A stretch of DNA of 64,000 nt from Deltaproteobacteria bacterium. Lineage in GTDB: Bacteria > Desulfobacterota > Binatia > UBA1149 > CAITLU01. Both the position numbers and the translations under genes were made by a program. Each line of letters starts with the position of its first letter. Within the stretch, counting starts at the first letter, position 1. The DNA lies in NCBI GenBank assembly GCA_016218925.1, contig JACRCR010000160.1:25718-89717 (forward strand), in the 5' to 3' direction. Below are positions 8,365 to 17,214 of the stretch, one piece after another. Under the pieces are notes generated by a model. That model was not told where the DNA came from and made no database searches. It was given only the letters and a program-made list of their open reading frames with translations.

Positions 8365-9231
8365 ATGGAACTGAAAGAAGCAATTGGTCGCCGGCGCTCG
8401 ATGCGCTTTCTCGCGCCGTATCGTCCGGTGGAAAGAGAGAAGATCCAGAAGATGCTCGAAGCCGCCCGGCAGTGTTCGTTCTGGGGCAACGTCAGAGCGC
8501 TGCGGGCCACGGTGATCGAGAAAGCATCGGCGCCGCAGGAGATCCTCGACGCGATCCCGGAAGGATCGGCGCTGGGCGGATTCCAACTGCGACTGGCGCC
8601 GGTGATCATCGTCTGGTGGCTCGACTGGCACGCGATCAAGGTGCAAGGCGACCGGCTGCACGAACTGGTGGAAGCAGGTGCTGCGGGAATCGACAAGGCC
8701 GACAGTCATCGCTACCTCGACGAGAAACTCATCCCGTTCTTCGCCGCTGCCGGCGACAGCCTGAAGACCGGCGGAATGACCGAGATGGACTGCGGTCAAG
8801 GAATCGCCCATGCCACGCTGGTGGCCTTCGAGGAAGGACTCGGCACCTGCCTGCTCGGCTTGCCGGCCCACAAGAAGCTGAAGAAAGCGCTCGGGCTTCC
8901 CGAAGACTCGAAGTTCCTGTGCGTGCAGACGGTGGGCTATCCGGCCGAGCAGCCCGAGGCCGGCGGCCAGCGCCCGCGGCTCCCGTTCGAAGAGATGTTC
9001 ACGCTCAACGTCGCCGCCAACCCGTTCCCGCGTGAGCAGAAGGTCGTCGACGAACTCGTGCAAGCCAAACTGATCCAGGCGCAGGCTCCGCTGCCGTGGC
9101 GCTTCGAGGAACTCCAGTACCTCGCCAAGGCTCTCGACATCGCACCGATTTTCGGCGAGGAGTCCGACGGCATCGCGGTTGCGATGATGCAGGAGATGCA
9201 AGAGGCGATGGAGAAGGGCGGCAAGTCCTGA
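8365..9231 (+). CDS. Nitroreductase-family protein
   Basis: 288 residues from ATG 8365, chosen because AGGGGG lies just upstream; the frame is open further 5' but without a start signal. The N-terminus M-E-L-K-E-A-I-G-R-R-R-S-M-R-F fits the nitroreductase flavin-binding opening (I-x-x-R-R-S-x-R), and M-D-C-G-Q-G-I-A-H-A-T-L-V-A-F-E-E-G-L-G-T-C-L-L-G matches the second conserved block. FMN-dependent NAD(P)H oxidoreductase is the family role. It carries about 80 extra C-terminal residues compared with short nitroreductases. First gene of the acyl-CoA operon, so it may act as an enoyl/ring reductase there (inference). Confidence 0.75.
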   Translation: MELKEAIGRRRSMRFLAPYRPVEREKIQKMLEAARQCSFWGNVRALRATVIEKASAPQEILDAIPEGSALGGFQLRLAPVIIVWWLDWHAIKVQGDRLHELVEAGAAGIDKADSHRYLDEKLIPFFAAAGDSLKTGGMTEMDCGQGIAHATLVAFEEGLGTCLLGLPAHKKLKKALGLPEDSKFLCVQTVGYPAEQPEAGGQRPRLPFEEMFTLNVAANPFPREQKVVDELVQAKLIQAQAPLPWRFEELQYLAKALDIAPIFGEESDGIAVAMMQEMQEAMEKGGKS

Positions 9232-9275
9232 TCGAGGCCGGGCAGCGAACCCAGGATCAGATAGGAGAGGCGACA

Positions 9276-10409
9276 ATGGGCGATCCGTTCCCGCGCGAGG
9301 TTTTCGTGGTCGGCGTCGGCATGACGGCGTTCGGCCGGCATGAAGGCAAGACCATCCAGGATCTGGGACCCGAGGCTGTGCGAGCGGCGCTGGCCGATGC
9401 CGGTCTCGGCTACGAGGCGATCGAGACCGCCTACTGCGGCCACGTGCTGCAAGGCTCGACAGCGGGGCAAAGGGTGCTGTACGAGCTCGGGATGACCGGC
9501 ATCCCGATCTTCAACGTGGAGAACGCGTGCGCCAGCGGCACCTCGGCGCTGCGTGCTGCGGCGCTGGCCGTCGGTCATGGAATCGCCGACGTCGCGCTGG
9601 CCTGCGGCTTCGAAGTGATGGGGCGCGGTGCCATCCCCACCGGAGGGGACGCGCGCCTGGAGCGCGGCGCCCCGGCCGGAGTCGCTCCGCTTCCCGCGCT
9701 GTTCTCGGCGGTCTTCCGCGCTCACGCCGAGCGCTACGGCACCACCCTCGAACAACTGGCCGCGGTCACCGTCAAGAACCGCGCGTACGGAGCCAAGAAC
9801 CCGCGTGCCCAGTTCCACGAGGCTGTCACCCTCGACGAAGTGATGGCTTCGCGCGAGGTGGCGCCGCCGCTGCGGCTGCTCATGTGCTGCCCGACCACCT
9901 CCGGCGCCGCGGCGGTGGTGGTGGCCAGCGCCGATGTCGCGCGCGGGACCCGCAAGCCGATCCGGATCGTGGCGTCCGTGCTGCGCTCAGACCCGGCGAT
10001 CGACCGAGGGGACGCGCTGGCGGGAATCACCGAGATCAACTCCGCGGCGATGCGCGCCGCGTTCGAGCAGGCCGGCGTGCGACCCGACCAGCTCGATACC
10101 GCCGAAGTCCACGACTGCTTCTCGATTGCCGAGATCATCCACTACGAGAACCTCGGCCTGTGCGCGCGCGGCGAAGGCGGCCGCTTCGCCGAGCAGGGCA
10201 TCAAAGACGCCCGCGTGAAGGTGAGCACGAGTGGCGGCCTGCTCGCCAAGGGCCATCCGCTCGGCGCCACCGGCGTCGCTCAGACCGTCGAGGCCGTCGA
10301 GCAGCTTCGCGGCGAGTCGGGCGAGCGACAGGTCCAGGGCGCGCGTCTGGCGCTGGCGCACTGCCAGGGGTTCGGCGGCGCCGCCGGCGTGCACATCTTC
10401 GCGAAATGA
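9276..10409 (+). CDS. Thiolase, SCP2/nondecarboxylating lipid-transfer type
   Basis: 377 residues from ATG 9276, preceded by AGGAGAGG. The acyl-accepting Cys85 lies in N-A-C-A-S-G; the C-terminal half has E-V-H-D-C-F-S-I-A-E and G-G-L-L-A-K-G-H-P-L-G-A-T-G with the catalytic His. This set, with H-D-C rather than a second C-x-G near the end, is that of SCPx-type thiolases, which cleave 3-ketoacyl-CoA, often of branched or steroid substrates. No DUF35 partner is seen beside it. In the operon it would supply the last beta-oxidation step. Confidence 0.85.
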   Translation: MGDPFPREVFVVGVGMTAFGRHEGKTIQDLGPEAVRAALADAGLGYEAIETAYCGHVLQGSTAGQRVLYELGMTGIPIFNVENACASGTSALRAAALAVGHGIADVALACGFEVMGRGAIPTGGDARLERGAPAGVAPLPALFSAVFRAHAERYGTTLEQLAAVTVKNRAYGAKNPRAQFHEAVTLDEVMASREVAPPLRLLMCCPTTSGAAAVVVASADVARGTRKPIRIVASVLRSDPAIDRGDALAGITEINSAAMRAAFEQAGVRPDQLDTAEVHDCFSIAEIIHYENLGLCARGEGGRFAEQGIKDARVKVSTSGGLLAKGHPLGATGVAQTVEAVEQLRGESGERQVQGARLALAHCQGFGGAAGVHIFAK

Positions 10410-10508
10410 GAGAAGTCGGCGCCGGTTGCTGACCCGACCCCCGGCGGCGGTGTTCACGGCGCCGCGCCCGCTGCGGGCGCTGCCGGAGCCGATTGTGGAG
10501 AAGCTACC

Positions 10509-12107
10509 GTGACGAACGATTTCGAGACCTTCGCGCGAGTGCTCGAGCAGCAGGCGGTTGCCAAGGGCGACGAGACTTTCCTGCTGTTCGAAGGCGAATG
10601 CATCGGCTACGCCGAACTCGACCGCCGCGCCAATCGCATCGCAGCGGCACTGGCGAGGCGCGGCGTCGGGCAAGGCTCGGGCGTGGCGATCATGATGAAC
10701 AACTCGCCGGCCTGGCTGGAGGTTTTCTTCGGCACGCAGAAGCTCGGCGCCTACGCGGTGCCGATCAACGTTGCACTGCGCGGCGAGGGTCTCGGCTATA
10801 TCATCGACCATTCTGAAGCCGCCACGCTGGTGGTCGACGCCGACCTGCTCGATGCAGTGCTGCCGATCCGCGCCGAGCGCAGCGGTCTGAGCCGCCTGAT
10901 CGTCAACACTTCCTATCTGGTGGATCCCGCCACCGCGCCGCCGGTGCCTGCCGACGCTGTCACGCTGGCCGATCTGGCGGCCGAAGGCTCACCCGAGCCT
11001 CGCGATCGCGACCTGACGCCGGGAGGCAAAGCGGTGCTGCTCTACACGTCTGGCACTACCGGGCTTCCCAAGGCGGTGGTGGTACAGCGCGGGGGCTTCA
11101 GTTGGGCGGGCGTCACCGCTCTGGCGCAGGCCGCCTACGGTCCCGGCGAAGTTCTCTACACCTGCCTGCCGCTCTTCCACGCCAACGCGCTGTTCCTGAG
11201 CGTCATGCAGGCGCTGCGCTGCGCACTGCCGATCGCGATCGGACGCCGTTTCAGTGCCAGCCGTTTCTGGGATGATCTTCGCAGATACGATGCGAGCACG
11301 TTCAACGCGCTCGGAGCGATGATCCCGATCCTGCTCAAACAACCTCCCAGGCCCAGCGACCGGCAGCACCGCGTACACGTCGTGTTCAGCGCCGCCGCGC
11401 CCAAGTGGGCGTGGGAGCAGTTCGAAGAACGGTTCGGAACCAAGATATGGGAGGCCTACGGCGCAGTCGACGGCGGTGGGTTCATGCTCTTCAACATGGG
11501 CAACGGACCGAAGGGCTCGATGGGCGTGCCGCCGCCCGGCGTGGACGCGCGAGTCTTTCGCGAGGATGGCACCGAGGCCGAGCCCGGCGAAGTCGGCGAG
11601 CTGGTCTTCAAGGTGGACGACCCGGTGGCGCGGCGCGTGGACTACTTCAAGAACGAGAAGGCTTCGGCCGCCAAGATCCGCGACGGGTGGTTCCACACGG
11701 GCGATCTCGCCTCGCGTGACGATGAGGGGTGGTTCTACTTCGCCGACCGAGCCACCGATTCGCTGCGCCGGCGCGGCGAGAACATCTCCTCGTTCGAGAT
11801 CGAGAAGATCGTCAATCAACACCCGAGCGTTCTGGAATCGGGGGCGTACGGTGTGCCCTCCGAGCTCGGCGAAGACGACGTCATGCTCGCGGTAGTGAAG
11901 AAACCCGGCATGGAAGTCACGCCCCAGGAGCTCGTCGCGTTCTGCGAGCAGCGCATGGCCAAGTTCATGGTTCCCCGTTACATCGATTTTCGCGACTCGC
12001 TGCCCAAGACCGAGACTCACCGCGTGCAGAAGGCCAATCTCAAGAAGGAAGGCGTGACGGCGACCACCTGGGACCGGGAGAAGACCGCGCCGCCGCGTCC
12101 CGCGTAG
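10509..12107 (+). CDS. AMP-dependent acyl-CoA synthetase/ligase
   Basis: 532 residues starting at GTG 10509. The P-loop-like motif L-L-Y-T-S-G-T-T-G-L-P-K-A is at about 177-190, followed by W-E-A-Y-G-A-V-D-G and the hinge W-F-H-T-G-D-L-A-S-R-D-D-E-G-W-F-Y-F-A-D-R; the C-terminal domain has the conserved K-T-E-T-H-R-V-Q-K, where the expected catalytic Lys region lies. The ANL superfamily activates carboxylic acids to acyl-AMP and then acyl-CoA. Upstream gap 99 bp; same strand as its operon neighbours. It probably activates the substrate of this pathway. Confidence 0.9.
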   Translation: MTNDFETFARVLEQQAVAKGDETFLLFEGECIGYAELDRRANRIAAALARRGVGQGSGVAIMMNNSPAWLEVFFGTQKLGAYAVPINVALRGEGLGYIIDHSEAATLVVDADLLDAVLPIRAERSGLSRLIVNTSYLVDPATAPPVPADAVTLADLAAEGSPEPRDRDLTPGGKAVLLYTSGTTGLPKAVVVQRGGFSWAGVTALAQAAYGPGEVLYTCLPLFHANALFLSVMQALRCALPIAIGRRFSASRFWDDLRRYDASTFNALGAMIPILLKQPPRPSDRQHRVHVVFSAAAPKWAWEQFEERFGTKIWEAYGAVDGGGFMLFNMGNGPKGSMGVPPPGVDARVFREDGTEAEPGEVGELVFKVDDPVARRVDYFKNEKASAAKIRDGWFHTGDLASRDDEGWFYFADRATDSLRRRGENISSFEIEKIVNQHPSVLESGAYGVPSELGEDDVMLAVVKKPGMEVTPQELVAFCEQRMAKFMVPRYIDFRDSLPKTETHRVQKANLKKEGVTATTWDREKTAPPRPA

Positions 12108-12147
12108 CCGATCGGACGCCGGTGCGCCGGCGAGCAAGGAGACCGCG

Positions 12148-13395
12148 ATGCAATATCTGGATCTGGACCTCGACCTGACCGATCGCGAACGCGAGCTTCG
12201 CGCGGCCGCGCACCAGTTTGCGGCCGACGTTCTGCGTCCGGCCGCAAAGGCACTCGATGAGATGCCCGCCGACCGGGTCGTCGAGAAGAACTCGCCGCTT
12301 TACGAGGTGCTGCGCAAAGCCTATCGGCTCGGATACCACACCATCGGTATTCCCGAAGAGCTCGGCGGGCAGGGGCTCTCGCCGCGCGAGCGCCACATAG
12401 TCTCGGAGGAACTCGCCTGGGGCTGCTCGGGGCTGGCGATCGCGATCGGGGTGGCGTCGTTCCCGTCGCTGGCCGCCGCGATGTCGGGCAACCCCGATCT
12501 GATCAAGACCTACGTCACGCCGTTCCTCAGCGACACCGAAGCCAGGATGATCGGCTGCTGGGGCGGCACCGAGCCCAACCACGGCTCCGATTTCGTCGCT
12601 CTGGGAGCGGCCGAGAACAGCAATCCGGCGATCGTTCCGGACGTGCGCGCCAGGCTGGTCGGCGACGAGTGGGTCATCAGCGGCCAGAAGTCGCAGTGGG
12701 TGAGCCTCGGCACCATCGCCACCCACACGCTCGCCTTCCTGTCGGTAGACCCGAGCAAAGGCATGTCGGGCAACGGCGTGTGCATCATTCCGCTCGAGCA
12801 ACCCGGCGTTTCCAAGGGGCCCGCGCTCAACAAGCTCGGCCAGCGCCCGCTCAACCAGGGCGAGCTGTTCTTCGACGACGCGCGCGCTCCGCAAGACCAC
12901 ATGCTGGTGGGCCCCGAGATGTACGACATGTACGTCGACGGCATTTTGGCGATGGCCAATGCGCTGATGAGCGCGACCTTCACCGGCGTGGCGCGCGCGG
13001 CCTTCGAGGAGGCGCTGGCCTACAGCAAGACGCGCATTCAGGGCGGCAAACCGTTGTGCGAGCATCAGCTCATCCAGCGGATGCTCTTCGAGATGTTCAT
13101 GAAGGTGGAGGCGTGTCGCCGGCTCTCGCGCGCTGCCTACTGTTACAACGCGGTGACGATGCCGCCGGCCGTCGAGTATTCGATCGCGGCGAAGGTGTTC
13201 TGCACGCAGGCGTCTTTTGACGTGGCGTCGATGGCTCTGCAGATCCACGGTGGCTACGGCCTCAGCAAGGACTACGTCGTCGAGAAGCTGTTCCGCGACG
13301 CGCGCGCGTCGCTGATCGAAGACGGTACCAACGAAGTGCTCGGACTCGCCGCCGCGCGCAAACTGGTCGAGCGCTACGGGAACGCGGTGAGCTGA
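12148..13395 (+). CDS. Acyl-CoA dehydrogenase (first of two in the operon)
   Basis: 415 residues. Recognisable ACAD blocks: I-P-E-E-L-G-G-Q-G-L-S in the N-terminal helical domain, C-W-G-G-T-E-P-N-H-G-S-D-F and K-S-Q-W-V-S in the beta domain, and I-H-G-G-Y-G-L-S-K-D-Y...E-D-G-T-N-E-V-L near the C-terminus. FAD enzyme that introduces an alpha-beta double bond into acyl-CoA. It begins 40 bp after the synthetase, and a REP-like tandem repeat follows its stop codon directly. Substrate chain type unknown. Confidence 0.9.
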   Translation: MQYLDLDLDLTDRERELRAAAHQFAADVLRPAAKALDEMPADRVVEKNSPLYEVLRKAYRLGYHTIGIPEELGGQGLSPRERHIVSEELAWGCSGLAIAIGVASFPSLAAAMSGNPDLIKTYVTPFLSDTEARMIGCWGGTEPNHGSDFVALGAAENSNPAIVPDVRARLVGDEWVISGQKSQWVSLGTIATHTLAFLSVDPSKGMSGNGVCIIPLEQPGVSKGPALNKLGQRPLNQGELFFDDARAPQDHMLVGPEMYDMYVDGILAMANALMSATFTGVARAAFEEALAYSKTRIQGGKPLCEHQLIQRMLFEMFMKVEACRRLSRAAYCYNAVTMPPAVEYSIAAKVFCTQASFDVASMALQIHGGYGLSKDYVVEKLFRDARASLIEDGTNEVLGLAAARKLVERYGNAVS

Positions 13396-13403
13396 AAGCT
13401 GGA

Positions 13404-13514
13404 GGGGTCAAGTCGCGCCTTTCGATTTGCCGTCGCGACCGGTCGGAGCTGAGAGGGTAGGGGGGTCAAGTCGCGGCTTTCGATATGTCGTCGCGACCGG
13501 TCGGAGTTGAGAGG
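13404..13514. repeat. Two-unit tandem, REP-like repeat between operon genes
   Basis: Two 53-bp copies at 13404-13456 and 13462-13514 (period 58 bp) with only four mismatches by eye. Each begins GGGGTCAAGTCGCG and contains the overlapping palindromes GTCGCGAC and CGACCGGTCG. The element lies between the acyl-CoA dehydrogenase stop and the ribosome site of the enoyl-CoA hydratase. It looks like a repetitive extragenic palindromic element of the kind mobilised by RAYT transposases; no transposase is present in the window. Confidence 0.8.
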
Positions 13515-13528
13515 AAGGCGCAGGTGCC

Positions 13529-14284
13529 ATGGGCAACGTAACGATCGAACGCGAAGGTGCGGTGGCAGTCTTGCGACTGGCCCGTGCACCGGTCAATGCG
13601 CTGGAACTCGAGTTCGCCCGCGAGTTCGAAACGGCGCTGCTCGAGCTGACGCCCGCGCAAGGGGTAGGTGCCATCGTGCTGGCGGGCAGCGGCGGTTGCT
13701 TCTCGGCAGGCCTCGATCTGAAACGGGTGCCCTTCTACAGCTTCGAACAGCAGCGCGAGATGGTCGCGACGGCCAACCGGATTCTCGCCTGGCTCTACGG
13801 GTGTCCGCTCCCGGTGGTGGCGGCGGTGACCGGACATGCGATCGCCGGCGGTCTGATCTTCGTGCTGGCTTGCGATTATCGCGTAGGCAGCGGCGCGCCG
13901 TGCAAGATCGGTCTCACCGAGGCGCAGGTCGGGATCCCGGTCCCGGCGGTGGCGATGGAGGTGCTGCGGGCGGAGGTCGCGCCGCACGTGGCACGCGTGC
14001 TGGCGCTGCGCGCGCGCAACATCGGACCGCAGGCCGCTCTCGCGTTCGGTGTTCTCGACGAGTTGCAGCCACCCGACCGCGTCCTGCCGGTGGCGATCGA
14101 ACGGGCGCATGAAATGGCGGCGATGCCCGTGCAGGGGTACGCGAAGATCAAACGCCAGCTGCGCTCCGAAGCGTTGGCCCGGATCGAGGAAATCCTCGCG
14201 GGCGGTACCGATCCGATGCTTCGGTCGTGGGTTACAGAGGGCGCCGGAGAGGCCGCCGCCGCACTGTTGCGTGGAGCGAAGTAG
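13529..14284 (+). CDS. Enoyl-CoA hydratase/isomerase family protein
   Basis: 251 residues from ATG 13529 after a GAGGAAGG site. The crotonase fold is shown by A-P-V-N-A-L-E-L-E-F, the oxyanion-hole segment G-S-G-G-C-F-S-A-G-L-D-L-K and a G-H-A-I-A-G-G block; L-T-E-A-Q-V-G-I-P-V-P follows. The G-I-P-V-P motif in place of the hydratase Glu resembles Delta3,Delta2-enoyl-CoA isomerases, so the enzyme may shift a double bond rather than hydrate one. It sits between two acyl-CoA dehydrogenases in the same operon. Confidence 0.83.
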   Translation: MGNVTIEREGAVAVLRLARAPVNALELEFAREFETALLELTPAQGVGAIVLAGSGGCFSAGLDLKRVPFYSFEQQREMVATANRILAWLYGCPLPVVAAVTGHAIAGGLIFVLACDYRVGSGAPCKIGLTEAQVGIPVPAVAMEVLRAEVAPHVARVLALRARNIGPQAALAFGVLDELQPPDRVLPVAIERAHEMAAMPVQGYAKIKRQLRSEALARIEEILAGGTDPMLRSWVTEGAGEAAAALLRGAK

Positions 14285-14320
14285 CACGCCGGCCCGCGGC
14301 GGCACAGAGGAGACGAAGCG

Positions 14321-15592
14321 ATGAACGAATTCATGTTGGATGAACGTGCGCGAGCGGCGCAGGACAAGACCCGCGAGTTCGTCAAGAATGAGGTCGATCC
14401 CGAGTATCTGCGGCGCATGGATCGCGACGAGATCCGCTTTCCGCGCGAATTGTACGAGAACTACGCCCGGCACAACCTGCTCGGGCTCAGGTTCCCGAAG
14501 CAGTACGGCGGGCAGGGAATGGACTGGGTCGCCGAATGCGCCGCGATGGGCGAGATCGGCGTGCTCGGCATGGCAGCCGGCTGCGCCTTCGTGATGCCGT
14601 CGATCGTCGGCGAGGCGCTGAACACCTTCGGCACCGAAGAGCAGAAGCAGAAGTATCTGAAGCCGATGCTCGAGGGCAGGCTGGTGTCGGCAGAGGCCCT
14701 GACCGAGCCGCGCGGTGGATCCGATTTCTTCGGTGCCAGCAGCCGCGCCGAAGACCGCGGCGACCATTTCGTCGTTCGCGGCATGAAGCGCTTCATCGTC
14801 GGAGCCGAAGGCGCGGATTTCTTCCTGGTCTACGTCCGCACCAACACCGCCGACGACGCGCCGCCGCACATGCGCATCAGCGCGATGATCATCGAGCGAG
14901 GCCCCGGCGTCGAGGTGAAGTACCTCTACGGTCTGATGGGAACCCGCGGCGGCGGCACCGGTCGCGTCGTGTTCCGCGACGTCGTGGTACCCAAGGCCAA
15001 TCTGGTCGGTCCGTTGCACGGCGGGGCGCTGGTCTTCAACACCATGATGATCCCGGAGCGCCTGTGCAGCGCCGCGCCGGCGCCGGGCGGCATGCGTGCG
15101 TCGCTCGAGGTGGCGATGAACTACGCCGACCGGCGGCGCGCGTTCGGCAAGCCGATCAGGAAATACCAGGCGGTGAGTTTCATGATCGCCAAGGCGCAGA
15201 CATTGCTGGACGCGAGCCACGCGATGATCTTTCAGGCGGCGCGCGCGGCCGATGTCGGTGCTCCCACGGTGCGGCGTATCGTCTCGGAGACCAAGAAGTT
15301 CGTCACCGAGGCGGCCTGGGATGTGGCCAACCTGGCGATGCAGGTGACCGGAGGCATCGGCTACACCGACGTCTATCCGATCGAGCGCGCGGTGCGCGAC
15401 ACGCGCCTGGCGCAGATCTGGACCGGCACCAACGAGATCATGAGCGGGATGATCCAGCACGACCTCTACGAGGAGTTCCACGCGCAGCGCGGCCGCTATC
15501 GAGACTTCGAGCGCGACGCGATGCACCCGGACGACACCGAGAAGATCTTCGACGACGACGACATGTGGAAGGTCTTCGACAAGCAGCAGTGA
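14321..15592 (+). CDS. Acyl-CoA dehydrogenase (second of two in the operon)
   Basis: 423 residues from ATG 14321. Typical ACAD segments: L-G-L-R-F-P-K-Q-Y-G-G-Q-G-M, A-L-T-E-P-R-G-G-S-D-F in the FAD-binding beta domain, R-R-A-F-G-K-P-I-R-K-Y-Q-A and V-T-G-G-I-G-Y-T-D-V...W-T-G-T-N-E-I-M. The sequence is quite different from the ACAD at 12148, so the two probably act on different intermediates of one pathway. It starts 36 bp after the hydratase/isomerase and appears to be the last enzyme of the operon. Confidence 0.9.
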   Translation: MNEFMLDERARAAQDKTREFVKNEVDPEYLRRMDRDEIRFPRELYENYARHNLLGLRFPKQYGGQGMDWVAECAAMGEIGVLGMAAGCAFVMPSIVGEALNTFGTEEQKQKYLKPMLEGRLVSAEALTEPRGGSDFFGASSRAEDRGDHFVVRGMKRFIVGAEGADFFLVYVRTNTADDAPPHMRISAMIIERGPGVEVKYLYGLMGTRGGGTGRVVFRDVVVPKANLVGPLHGGALVFNTMMIPERLCSAAPAPGGMRASLEVAMNYADRRRAFGKPIRKYQAVSFMIAKAQTLLDASHAMIFQAARAADVGAPTVRRIVSETKKFVTEAAWDVANLAMQVTGGIGYTDVYPIERAVRDTRLAQIWTGTNEIMSGMIQHDLYEEFHAQRGRYRDFERDAMHPDDTEKIFDDDDMWKVFDKQQ

Positions 15593-15645
15593 GCGAGCGC
15601 TGCCAACCCAGTGCAGGACAGAGAACCGCACACAGGGAGGCCACA

Positions 15646-16005
15646 ATGAACAAGTCAGTGATGATCGCCGCCGTCTTCGTCGCCGTCAGTGCCGGATCGG
15701 CGCTTGCCCAGCTACCGGCTGCTCCGGGCGCGGTGATGCCCTCGCCCAAGGCTGTCGTCGAGGGCGCCAAGCAAGGCGCGACCGATGCGGCCGGCGCGCA
15801 GGTTCAGGGCGCCAAAGACGCCGCCGCTGCCAAGGCCGCGGGCGCGGCGAACCAGGCCACCGGCGGCGCTGCCGCGGCGGCAGCGGACAAGGCGGCCGCT
15901 GCGCAGCAGACGGCCGATCAGGCCAAGCAGGCAGCCGACAGCGCCAAGCAGGCCGGCCAGGCCGCAGAGGGCATGGGCAACATGATGAAAGGCGTCGGTC
16001 ACTGA
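15646..16005 (+). CDS. Alanine-rich secreted protein of unknown function
   Basis: 119 residues from ATG 15646, preceded by AGGGAGG. The first 22 residues are a clear signal peptide ending A-L-A. The mature part is almost all Ala, Lys, Gln, Gly and Asp in heptad-like runs (A-D-K-A-A-A-A-Q-Q-T-A-D-Q-A-K-Q), predicted by eye as one long amphipathic helix or coiled coil, ending with a Met/Gly-rich tail. This resembles small periplasmic Ala/Lys-rich envelope proteins. I assign no function. It lies 53 bp after the acyl-CoA operon and may be cotranscribed with it. Confidence 0.7.
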   Translation: MNKSVMIAAVFVAVSAGSALAQLPAAPGAVMPSPKAVVEGAKQGATDAAGAQVQGAKDAAAAKAAGAANQATGGAAAAAADKAAAAQQTADQAKQAADSAKQAGQAAEGMGNMMKGVGH

Positions 16006-16042
16006 CCGGGCCTCGTTGCTGGCGTCGCGCGGCCCTTCAGCT

Positions 16043-17059
16043 TCAACGCGACCGGCCGGATGGCGCTTCTTGCCGCGCGTCGGCGGGTGCGTACATGCTT
16101 TCCCAACCGCGCTGCTGCCAGCCAAAACCGCCGGCGGCTTTGACGCGCTGATACTCGCGCGTGCCGTGCGCGTTCTGGAACGCCCACATCGCGCGCGCCC
16201 AGGCGGGCAGATCGGGTATCCAGAAGCGCTGTGGCAGCGGCTCGGCCGGGTGCTCGGCGCCGAGCCGCACGCGCGCCAGGATCACGCCTTCGCCTTCTTC
16301 GTGCAGCCGCCGCGCCAGCAGCGACCCGTCGGCGGCGACGATCTGCGCCTCCCCCAGATAGTGCGAGCTGTATCGCAGGAACGGTGCTCCGGGAGTCTGG
16401 CACTCGAAATGGGCGCAATGCGCCGCGTGGATTACCGGAGCTCCGACCAGACGCGCGAACCGCGCCGGGGTCGAACGCATGATCTCACGGTTTTGCGCGT
16501 CCCAGCCCGACCACAGTGTGCGTAGCAGCGGCGCCTGCGGCAGCGTCCACCAGCACGACCCGCCGACGATCATGCGCGCGCGTCCGCGCAGCCGCGCGAC
16601 CGTGCGTGTCCGCACCAGTTCCCAGCATACCGCCGCACCTACCGGTCCGAGCGGGCTCTGGATCAGTCCGTCATCGTGGCCGCCTATGTAGTATGCGTTC
16701 TCCCACATCGTCGGTTGGTCTTTGTCGTGCTGTCCGAGCACGCCATCGGGTCCGGCCAGGACGAAGCGGTTGGTTGCATCGCCGCCGTGAGCCGTGATGA
16801 ACGATCCGCCGACCACGCCGTGGTACTCGCGTGCGAGGTCGCACAGCAGGCGGGTGGCCGGCCCGTCAGGGGGCAGCGCGACGTGGCGCAGCGCGAAGTG
16901 ATAGCCCACCGGGCTGGTGAAGAACTCCGGCAGCACGACCCATTGCGCGCCGCGTCGAAACGCTTCGCGCACCAGCAGCTCCGCGCGCGCCAGATTGCCC
17001 GCCACATCGCCCAGGCGCGCGTCCATCTGGATCGCCGCCGCGGTGATCGTCTGGTCCAT
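16043..17059 (-). CDS. Carbon-nitrogen hydrolase (nitrilase superfamily)
   Basis: 338 residues from ATG 17059; another in-frame ATG nine codons upstream is possible. The catalytic triad is visible: Glu45 in V-L-P-E-F-F, Lys113 in H-D-K-D-Q-P and Cys145 in A-A-V-C-W-E-L-V-R. The family hydrolyses nitriles or amides (amidase, N-carbamoylase, formamidase). The C-W-E-L after the nucleophile and H-D-K-D are not those of the best-known branches, so the substrate is open. It is convergent with the Ala-rich gene and divergent from the histidine kinase. Confidence 0.85.
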   Translation of the reverse strand: MDQTITAAAIQMDARLGDVAGNLARAELLVREAFRRGAQWVVLPEFFTSPVGYHFALRHVALPPDGPATRLLCDLAREYHGVVGGSFITAHGGDATNRFVLAGPDGVLGQHDKDQPTMWENAYYIGGHDDGLIQSPLGPVGAAVCWELVRTRTVARLRGRARMIVGGSCWWTLPQAPLLRTLWSGWDAQNREIMRSTPARFARLVGAPVIHAAHCAHFECQTPGAPFLRYSSHYLGEAQIVAADGSLLARRLHEEGEGVILARVRLGAEHPAEPLPQRFWIPDLPAWARAMWAFQNAHGTREYQRVKAAGGFGWQQRGWESMYAPADARQEAPSGRSR

Positions 17060-17214
17060 TCGAGTGGTCCCCGGCCGCTGCATAGCACGACGCTTCACGA
17101 AGGCGGAACCTCCGCGGTGCGGCGCGGCGCCGGTCGGGACGACGTCGCCGGTGTGGGCAGTGTGCCGCCGCTGCGGAGGTCGCTTCGACCCCGCTCCCGG
17201 CATAATCAATAGGT

